64,000 nucleotides of DNA from Pratylenchus scribneri. Its lineage: Eukaryota > Nematoda > Chromadorea > Rhabditida > Pratylenchidae. The notes under the pieces are model-generated. The model saw only the letters and a list, made by a program, of their open reading frames with translations, did not search any database and was not told the origin of the DNA. The position numbers and the translations under genes are program-made. Positions 55,320 through 64,000 of this stretch are shown here, piece after piece. Numbering within the stretch: the stretch's first letter is position 1; the number at the start of each line of letters is the position of its first letter. The DNA is taken from NCBI GenBank assembly GCA_030063045.1, contig JAQSEB010000166.1, forward strand, positions 157,001 to 221,000, in the 5' to 3' direction.

Positions 55320-56524
55320 CTCTTAAAATGTGAATTATTTTTATAAATGATAATATCCATGGAATTTAGTAGAATAAAAATGAAAAGGACTGGGATCTGG
55401 GATTGGGATTGGGAGCGTGTATTTCAGGATAGAAAATCTTTGGAAATATGCCGGACAGAAGTAATGGATTATTCTACAAATACCGTAGGATATGAGAATC
55501 GAAAAAAGACAATCAATGGTCTTCCTCTCCAGTCTCCAATGCTCTGACATTGGAAATCTATTAAAGGGGAAAACATTGACAAAAAGGGATATTGCTGACC
55601 AAAATTGCGGCTGATTCCATATTTGGTGGCATTTTTTCAGTATTCTTTGGCTTGTCTAAATTCAAAATATAATAATTACTTACATCCTTTATTCCATTAA
55701 TTCATTTTGATTAAGTTACTATCGATTTTGTGCGTGAATTTATTAAATATTAGACCCAGAAGCTAACATTTTCAAAATGCGTTTCATCCGAACAGGAATC
55801 ACAGCTGTAGGATTCGGAAAAAAAAGGTGGACCGGAAAGCATGAATCAGTTAAGCTGCTCCGACGAAGATGGCATTCATATGAATTCAATGATGGTTCAC
55901 CGACCATTATTCCATTCGGCCATTTTACGCAATTTTCCATCAATTAAGTGCATTTTTTGGGCAAATAATATTTCTTTGACCAAATTCTGGAAGCCATCCT
56001 CCAAGCTTATTTGGCCCTGTTCACTCCATTCCTCTACCAAAATGTCGCCATATATTTTTATGATGTGACTCAATAATTATTTAATATTCTTTTGTCTGCC
56101 ATTAAGAGCAAAAAATCATCAATAAGAATTGAATTAATTGATCAAACAAAATTATGGTTGGCGATTAAACAGTTTTTGAGCGGAAATTCCGCCTGAAGAA
56201 TAATTCCAAATATCTTATTCCCGATTTCTCATCTATCATTTGTTCCTTGATTCGAATTGCCCAATAAGGATAAGTGGAAGTATTGGCTAAAAAATATTGA
56301 ACGTGCTCTTCAATCTATTTGACTAACTTTAAACGGTACTTTTCGGTTATGAGCCCCCCTACTATAAAATGTTGAAAATCACATCCTAGGGGTAATTTTG
56401 GGTGTAGAATACGAATTTGACATTCATTTTTTTCATATCTTGCTATATTGGTAAGGAATGTTGACTTTTACCAAGATAGGCAAAGGGGATCAAGGGCATT
56501 TTTTGGTGAAAATTTTTTGAACAA
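55320..56524 (-). CDS. Possible exon(s) of an unrecognised minus-strand gene (about 55745-56085)
   Basis: On the minus strand a frame from about 56070 down to 55905 reads IKIYGDILVEEWSEQGQISL, then FQNLVKEILFAQKMHLIDGK. It is a well-formed amphipathic sequence that looks like real protein. Below it (55890-55743) is a frame with YECHLRRSSLTDSC and, after a T-run, a second frame with SYSCDSCSDETHFENV and a stop. The two are out of phase, so either an intron or a frame break is present. No family was recognised. The rest of this stretch (55320-55740 and 56090-56524) showed no gene. Confidence 0.3.
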
Positions 56525-57500
56525 CAAAACATTTTTTAAAATCAGAACAACAACAAAACATTTAAAATCAGAACAACAAAAAAACATTTAAAATTAGAAC
56601 AACAAAAAAACATTTAAAATCAGAACAACAACAAAACATTTTAAAATCAGAACAAAAACATTTAAAATCAGAACAACAACAAAACATTTAAAATCAGAAC
56701 AACAACAAAACATTTAAAATCAGAACAACAAAAAAAACATTTTAAAATCAAAACAAAAAACATTTTAAAATCGGAACAACAACAAAACATTTTAATATCA
56801 AAACAAAAAACATTTTAAAATCAGAACAAAAAACAATTTAAAATCAGAACAACGACAAAACATTTTAAAATCAGTCCAAAAAACAATTTAAAATCAGAAC
56901 AACAACAAAACATTTAAAATCAGAACAACAAAAAAACATTTAAAATTAGAACAACAAAAAAACATTTAAAATCAGAACAACAACAAAACATTTAAAATCA
57001 GAACAACAAAAAACATTTAAAATCAGAACAACAAAAAAACATTTAAAATCAAAAAAAAACATTAAAATCAGAACAACAACAAAACATTTAAAATCAGAAA
57101 AAAAACATTTAAAATCAGAACAACAACAAAACATTTTAAAATCAGAACAAAAAACATTTAAAATCAGAACAACAACAAAACATTTAAAATCAGAACAACA
57201 ACAAAACATTTAAAATCAGAACAACAAAAAAACATTTAAAATCAGAACAACAAAAAAACTTTTAAAATCAAAAAAAAACATTTAAAATCAGAACAACAAC
57301 AAAACATTTTAAAATCAGAACAAAAAACATTTAAAATCAGAACAACAACAAAACATTTAAAATCAGAACAACAAAAAAACATTTAAAATTAGAACAACAA
57401 AAAAACATTTAAAATCAGAACAACAAAAAAACATTTAAAATCAGAAAAAAAACATTTAAAATCAGAACAACAACCAAAAAACAATTTAAAATCAGAACAT
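56525..57500. repeat. 26-bp tandem satellite, about 35 copies
   Basis: The unit is AACAACAACAAAACATTTAA followed by AATCAG. Copies vary in the number of ACA and A residues, and some are shortened. The array spans almost 1 kb. Open frames across it (such as the FCCC...DFK pattern on the minus strand) are repeat artefacts. Confidence 0.9.
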
Positions 57501-58060
57501 TTTTTATTTAATCAACCTCTTCATTTTGTTGCATTTACGAATGATCATTCCCCATGAATTTTTGTGGCTTTTTTTTGCTGAAAAATTTTATTATACAATT
57601 GTTTTGACTTTACTCACTAATTTTATTTTGAACCTGTTATTGCATCAAATTTCAAATGCAATTCTAAATTCATCTATTTGATGCCAAATATAATATGGTA
57701 TATTTGGAGATTAATAATGAATGAATTTATATGATGGGTCGGATTAATATAAAATGTTTTTTTTCCACTATAATTTGGATGAAAATTATGCAAAAATATA
57801 ACAGAATAAAAGAATCAAATTTCATCATCCATTTGAATCATCATCCATCCATTTCCTTTTTCTTCGTATTAGTCATACATTGACAGCATCGCAGCAGGAA
57901 ATTTATTTGTTAGATGTTGATTGCTAAATTATAATGCAAATTTTATTATAAATTTATTAATTTGGGTGAATGTTGCATTAAGTGGGTGGAAGAATATTTA
58001 TATAAAAGTTGTCCCTAGTAAAATCTCTAGAAAAAACCATCCGTGTTTTTAAATAGCAAA
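57501..58060. other. AT-rich spacer
   Basis: No exon was recognised. Confidence 0.4.
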
Positions 58061-58097
58061 AGTCAAAAAAATTTAATTAAATATAATATAAATAATA

Positions 58098-58762
58098 CCT
58101 CTTTGACGCGTTCTTTTTCGGCTAGAATATTCTTGAACAAATTCTGCAATTCTGCCATTTTCTCTTCCATGTTGCTATTTATTTCGGTGCTCAACATAAT
58201 CTGTTCTTCAAGGGCGCGTCGAGCTTGTTTTTTATCGTAGGGCATTGCTCCCTGAAATTCCAATAATTTATGGAAATATCTAATTTGACCAAAAGATTTA
58301 CTTTCTGTAAGTTTATCCTAGACCCATTAACCTTAGACTCAATCGAGAATCTCGTCAAGATACATCATTTGGTGATGTTTTGGCTATGGTTTAACCAACC
58401 AATTCTAATTTAGTTTATAACAAAATCTTTTTAAACCTTTTGATACCCTTTAATTTTGATTAAACCATGACAAATTATATGCCATTTAATGTGAATCTTA
58501 GCAATTACTGAGATGTTTGTGTGTGAATATATGATAAAAATTAAATTGGTTGATTTATTTTTGTAATTTATTGTAAATTTCAAATTAAAATTACCTCTTT
58601 TTTAGCAATATATCCAAGAATTTTCTCCTTCCATTCATCAGATTCCTTCTTTATTATGTCCGTTAATTCGTGCTTTTCCTCCATTTCTTTTTCCAATTTC
58701 TCTAATTGTTTATAGTAGTATTTCATGAAAGTAGAATCAGCCTCATTGTTTTTCTTTTCCAT
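58098..58762 (-). CDS. Charged coiled-coil protein, N-terminal exons
   Basis: Two exons join in phase 0: 58762 to about 58594 (MEKKNNEADSTFMKYYYKQL ... YIAKKE) and about 58252-58098 (GAMPYDKKQARRALEEQIML ... KERVKE). Both are Glu/Lys-rich with heptad spacing, so a coiled coil is likely. The ATG follows an ATTTTTAG acceptor by two bases, which in nematodes suits a trans-spliced leader site. A donor after KERVKE shows that at least one further exon is needed downstream, but it was not found before the satellite array. The function is unknown. Confidence 0.5.
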
Positions 58763-58769
58763 TTCTAAA

Positions 58770-59547
58770 AATAGTATATAAAAACTTTAATTTATATAAT
58801 AATTGGTTTAAAATATGTTTATGGATATGAATTTATGGGCCATTCGATTTCCCGAAACTTTATAATTTTTTATAAATAAATTCGATCTATGAAAAAGAAT
58901 TTTTATGATCAAATGGAATTGGATGATTAATTAATCCCCTCCCAGAATCCATTCTTTTCCACCAGTCAAAATGGGTTTTTCCCTTTTCCTCAATTTAATT
59001 ATTTGGCCAATTGTTTCATTCTTGCTCCTACCGCCCCAAATCATATTGCTTTTAAAATCACATGAATTTTATCACGGCGAGAGCCGATAAAGAGAATTAA
59101 AAAAAGAGAGCTACTCTCTTATTAGAACATGGGCTTTTTCTTATTAGGGTACTTCATCACTTTTAGGGAGTCGCCGCCCACAAATTGCCTTTAAATAAAT
59201 TTTTTCATCTGCTACTTTGGGGTCAAATTGTAATAAACGAATTAAAGGAATGAAAAGAACACAAAAATAATAAATGAGGGAATTTTAAAGACAAAGTATA
59301 ATATTAAAGTCTCGAATAAATTACAAATCCGCTGGTTGATCTGTTTCCAGACCAAAATAATTTTCTTTACCTTTGAATTTTTTCTAAATATATTCTTATT
59401 TCAAATTTATTTGGCTTGAATTTACGAAAATCAAAATAAGAATTTATACAATTAGGAAAATATAAAAATTTATAGAAATAAAATATTCCAACCCGAAAAT
59501 TGAAAATGGACAATAAAAATTTAAAAATAAAATAATCCACTCATTAG
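58770..59547. other. AT-rich spacer
   Basis: No gene was recognised. It lies between two genes of the same strand. Confidence 0.4.
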
Positions 59548-60724
59548 TCAAATTCGTAACATCTTAGGAAAAATCGGAGCTTCGTCATTATCATCATTTT
59601 GTTTCTTTGCTTGTTCAATTCTTGATGCATTTTTCTTGGGCTTTTTCGTTTGTTTTCTATTTTCGACCAAAATATTCAACGTTTCAATTTCATCTCGATG
59701 TCCCGGTTTTTCAATTTCCTTCTCAAGCATTTTTCTCACATGTTTTTTAGTTTTCTTGTCCAATTTGCCCACTTCCTTTAGCTTTTTCATTTCTTCAATA
59801 ATATAGTCCAATGCCGTATCTAAAAAAGGCAATTAATTAAATTACTTAAAAATGAATTAATTTTCTGAAATATTTTCTCATCTAAAAAATAATTGTTTTT
59901 GCCGTGGATTTTGATTTCCAACTGACCAAAGAGTAAACATTTTAATTTTTGATGAATAGCCATATCTCAGCTTATACCTAAAACATTATAATTTATGGGC
60001 CATTCGACTGCAGGCTCTGTTAATTTTGGTCAGATGTTGCTATTTAAAAAATGATTAACCAATAACTCTAAATTTAGCAAAAACTTTGAATCAAATTTAA
60101 ATCTAAAAAAAATAACCCAAATGAAACTATTGAATTAAACTGAATGATAAGAATATGCCCACACCAAAATAGATTTAAAATCAAAATTGGCTTCGACATA
60201 ATACTTTTGCTAAAAAAATTAAGCTGGAGGAAGATTTGAATTAAATGAAAATTTGGAGCCATTAGAACATAATAGAAAAAAAGTTACATTTGCATACCTT
60301 CAATATTTTTCTTTACATTTCCAGCTTCGACATTTTTGTTCTTTTTCTTCAATTCAATTGTTTCTTTGACGGCTTTTTCGACTACTTTTGTTTCACTCAG
60401 AATTCGTTCCACAAATGCAACATAAATTTCCTCCTTAAGCAGCATTTTGAGTTGATATTTCGTCACTTTTGCCGCATAAATATGCTTTTGGAGTAGTTGA
60501 TCTTGAATAAAAAAAAATTATTAACAAAATTATTAGCCAAGTAGTTAATCAAAAATCATAAACAAAAAGCTGACCAATAATGGTATTTTCAAAGGCAATT
60601 ATATCATATTTTTCTTCAGGATTTTTGACTAATTGAATGCTTTCATTCGGTTTGGCTAACATTTCTTTCAACTCCCTTTTGATAGTATCGGTATCATCTT
60701 TGGATATATTTCCATCGCGATGAT
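59548..60724 (-). CDS. Lys-rich helical protein, C-terminal exons
   Basis: Three exons join with split Asp codons: 60724-60575 (HRDGNISKDDTDTIKRELKE), 60501-60298 (QLLQKHIYAAKVTKYQLKML ... VEKAVKETIELKKK) and 59819-59548 (TALDYIIEEMKKLKE ... to APIFPKMLRI and stop). Introns are about 73 and 478 nt. Sequence is helical and highly charged throughout, with basic clusters (KKPKKNASR). The first exon opens after an acceptor, so the true start lies upstream and was not identified. No family was recognised. It shares general composition with the gene at 58098-58762, without clear homology. Confidence 0.5.
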
Positions 60725-61206
60725 CTAAGTTAATTGCCAAAAAATTAAAAATATTTAAAAAAATGCAATTATTTATCTTAAGGGCTTTAATAGACTTCAT
60801 ACAGAATCGAGAATAGATTCATCGACTCAATATTAATTGTTGATTTTCTTTCTGAACTTTCAATTTCAGGGCAATTTTGGGTTTAAAATAAATATTTATA
60901 AACCGAAACCGGTTTAAAAAATTTTCGTTTGTCAAGTTCATACGGGATTGGAATTTCAATAAACTATCCATGCTGAATTGAATGGACTCTTTCTCGATGA
61001 TATACGAAATCTATTATGTTAACTACCCTTAAAATATATTAAAATATATAAATAAATTATTTTACGAAATGTAGATTGAGTTTTCTTTGGGAATTCAAAC
61101 AAATCAATGGTACAAATTATGGCAAAGAGAGTGGAAAATTTATTGTTTGGAAACATTGAAAATTTTGAATAATTTGTCCCTAAAATAGAAAATTTATGTA
61201 TTTCAG

Positions 61207-61430
61207 ATGGATTTTATGTAAAATCGAAGCGATTGAATGAAGAAGGGAAAAATGCACTTTCCCCAAGAAAGGAGGCCAATTTTGTGGATCCATTTGGCCA
61301 TTTTACCAAAGGAATAAGGATGGATGTGGGTGGCCAATGCGGCACAATCGTGGCAAATGGGTGGCCTTGCGATCCTGAGGTGAGGGCTTACGATGATGCT
61401 TCATGTCCCCAATGGAAATCGGAATTTTAA
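61207..61430 (+). CDS. Orphan 3' exon of a possibly secreted protein
   Basis: It opens after GTATTTCAG and ends at a stop. It encodes 74 residues with KEANFVDPFGHFTKGIRMDV, then GGQCGTIVANGWPCDPEVRA and a last Cys in ASCPQW. The three Cys and the Gly/Trp pattern look like an extracellular domain end. No upstream plus-strand exon was recognised (the region above it holds a minus-strand gene), so the gene model is incomplete. No family was recognised. Confidence 0.4.
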
Positions 61431-62410
61431 TGGGCTATCTCTCGCTTTTTCCTTTTATTTTTCTCCTATATATTTCCTTTTTTTTCTTAATTAAGGCTAA
61501 AAAGCGATTGGCTTTCTCTCCTTTCATTCTCTCATCCTCAAATCAACTCACAAAAATGCCAATGAAGATTGTGTGATTGGCCAATTTGGCCACAAATTGC
61601 CAACATGACAATTTGTTAATTGGGAGAGAAGAAAGAAGAAAAGGACATCAGTTTTTTGGTCTTGGTTGAGAAAATAAACGAGAAAAATATTAGAGAGAAA
61701 AAGCTAAAGAAAAAATCCTCTTTACCCATTTTGGCCCATCATCTGCTGCCATGGATTCTTGTCGTCAATATAAAATAAGTAGACAATTTTGGGAATTTAA
61801 CCGACATTTGTGATTTAAAATAAACAAATTAAAATAAGCGTGGTTGCCAAAAAAATATTGAAAACGTTGAAAATAGGTTTGCATAAAGTCTAAATATTTT
61901 TTACGGCTTTATCCTACATTCACAAACCATATTCCATTGGATAATGCTGATAAAGATGCATCGAATAATATATATTTTTAGTTAAAATTAAAGGTATTCA
62001 ACAGTTTAAACCGATTTTGGTTTTTAAATAAGGTAGAATTGATTAAACCTAATATAATAAGCTAAAACATAATCAAATGATGCGTCTTGACAAGAATGGG
62101 TTTGGGATAAACCACTGAACCATTACAATCTTTTCTGCAGATTTAACTCATTTCGAATGTCTTTTTTCGACATGAATTACCAAATAATGAATAATAAATT
62201 TACAAATTTAACTGCCATATTTATATAATCGGGGGAATATATATCTGAAAATGCGCAGAAATATTTAAAATATACCCGAAAAATAGAAAAAAAAAAGAAA
62301 TTAAAATATCTAATCAAAGAATTCTACATTGATTCCCCCAAAATTTAAAATTCTCGTCAATTTCCATTTTCACTTTACATTGGCCCTTCAGTCCTTCCTC
62401 AATTTTCGCC
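61431..62410. other. AT-rich spacer
   Basis: No exon was recognised. Confidence 0.4.
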
Positions 62411-63538
62411 TCATTCAATATCATCGCCATCTTTGTTGACATTCCCCTCGGCTGGATTTTTAATTCCGCCTGAAACTTCATCGACCGATTCTGTTTCTTT
62501 CTCATTTGGGACTTCAACATTCTGTTTTGTTTCATCATCTTCATTGACATCAACGTTTTTTCTTACTTCTCCATCATCATCTCCGGGATTTGTTTCCGAT
62601 GGGATTATTTCTTCCTCTTCAGGGTGGTCCAATCCTCCTCCTAGTTCCTTCTTCCCATCTTCCTCATCTTCCGCCTTTTGTGGTTTACCGCCGAACTCAT
62701 CATCCGGGTCAACTGAATTGTCTGATCGTTGGATGATTGCTTCATTGTCAGGTCCCTCATCTTCTTGTTCATGTACTTCAGCTGAGGATCGTGCCGATTC
62801 TTCGCCTCGTTGTTCAACGTCGTCTTCGATTCCGCCGAAACTTGCCCCATTCCGATTGCCTCTTGTCAGTGCTAAAAATGAGAAAATATTGAAAAAATTT
62901 TTATAAATTTAGATTATTTACCATATTAATATTTAATAATCTTTCATTTTGTTTATGTTCTAGTCGATTTTAAATTGGCCATTTTTGGACCAATTTTGTT
63001 TTCGGCATATTTTAATTCAATTTAACATATATCTTTACTCCTAATCTATTCGATTGAGTCAATTTGTTCACATAATCTAATTTTCATATAGATTTATTCA
63101 GTTTAACAACCTTAAGCCATAGCCTAAAAAATTTCTAACTTTTAAATCGGTTCAACATTTTAAAAATTAAAGAAATCTGGCTAGAATTAGTAAACATTTT
63201 TCAAAGAATGAACTTTAATCAGTTGCAGTTCTCAATTAGAAATGACCAGAGTTCATAAGTTACAATTTCCTATGTTAATTTTGATCAATTGAAATCAAAA
63301 TCGGCTTAGCGTATAATTTGTTTCAATTTAATTGAATTAACTGTTCACTCCTTAAATATTGATAAATTCAAAATAAATTACGCAAGGAATCATCATCCGA
63401 TTCATTTCGCTGCTCCTCGTCCATTCCGTCAAATTGATTATATGAATCCGATGATTCATTCTGGCCATTTTGGCTATCCATCAAGTGCGCATATTCTTCT
63501 TCGTTATGCTGCTCTGGTACATTATGATTTCCATGATT
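62411..63538 (-). CDS. Acidic, disordered protein, last two exons
   Basis: Exon 63538-63382 (VPEQHNEEEYAHLMDSQNGQ ... RNESDDDSL) joins by a split Pro codon to exon 62871-62411 (TRGNRNGASFGGIEDDVEQR ... VNKDGDDIE and stop). The sequence is dominated by Glu, Asp, Asn and Ser, has no hydrophobic core and is likely intrinsically disordered. The first visible exon opens after an acceptor, so the 5' end lies above 63540 and perhaps outside the window. The intron of about 510 nt is longer than usual here. No family was recognised; secretion cannot be judged without the first exon. Confidence 0.5.
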
Positions 63539-64000
63539 CTGTAAAAATATAAATATTCAATGTGATTTTACATTACTATCATTTTTGCATGGAAATATTG
63601 AATACCAAATACAAATGGAACTCTGCATTTTTTCAATCATTAAATAAGATTAATTATATGTAGAAAGCCATTAGTCGTAATTAATTATTACTATAATATT
63701 TTTATCGCCCATATCGCCATTAATTAATAATTTTAGGCTATTTTCTACAAACCAATATTAAACTCGAAATATGGCACTCCACTCAAATTAGTTAAGGGAT
63801 TCATTCTGTTGCATTGCGTTTATAGACTAATTTATTGACGGATTCTTTGCTCTCGATCTCAACTTATAATTCTTCTACAAATTATCGTGGATTTTCTATC
63901 CATTGATAGATTTGACAGGTAAATATTTCTAAAAGGCAAAGAAAAGAGGCATCAAATTGATTTTTATTTTCAATTATAATTAAGAATTGCCCTTTTTATG
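63539..64000. other. AT-rich sequence at window end
   Basis: Nothing was recognised. It probably contains introns or the promoter of the acidic gene. Confidence 0.35.

Noticed and set aside
56946..57209. Cys-rich open frame on the minus strand at 57 kb
   Set aside because: It is the translation of the 26-bp satellite; no start, signal or splice context supports it.

Overview
The window looks like nuclear DNA of a nematode. It is strongly AT-rich. Genes are split by many tiny GT-AG introns, mostly 38-50 nt. The recognisable genes suit a nematode: a 7TM chemoreceptor, a GT11 fucosyltransferase, an ADP/ATP carrier, a C-type lectin exon, secreted Cys-rich peptides, an F-box-like gene and an A1 aspartic-protease homologue. 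A tylenchid-like (plant-parasitic) relative is my guess from composition and the many secreted genes; it is not proven. No operon, tRNA or rRNA was found.

Layout. 1-700: 3' part of a Gln-rich secreted-protein gene. 1127-5279 (-): a gene built from three copies of a three-exon module, with a 36-bp satellite and a hAT-type MITE in its introns. 5600-about 14150 (-): a Ty3/gypsy LTR retroelement with an envelope-like glycoprotein region between Gag and protease, an extra RGG-type ORF after integrase and no recognisable 3' LTR. 14.4-15.2 kb: inverted-repeat elements. 16016-18674 (+): intact paralogue of the Gln-rich gene. 19882-22754 (-): chemoreceptor. 24389-24545: a stray copy of the last fucosyltransferase exon. 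24957-26884: a Mutator-like element with 193-bp TIRs and a 10-bp target duplication. 27423-28126 (-): a two-TM coiled-coil protein.

29.5-34.1 kb holds two small secreted Cys-rich peptide genes and an orphan duplicated exon. The intron of one of these genes carries two hAT elements. Then come a lectin exon, the fucosyltransferase (35236-38718, -), a third GC-rich hAT element (40654-41143), a Merlin element (42095-42818), an aspartic protease homologue that has lost its catalytic motifs (44448-47564, -), an F-box-like gene (48398-52098, -), the ADP/ATP carrier (53457-55319, +), a 26-bp satellite (56525-57500) and several Lys-rich or acidic low-complexity genes (58-63.5 kb, -).

The genes do not form a pathway. 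The theme is heavy remodelling by DNA transposons whose boundaries can be read from target-site duplications: four hAT, one MULE, one Merlin. Partial gene and exon duplication is also common. Exon coordinates were read by eye from splice motifs and reading-frame continuity. No alignment or transcript data were available.
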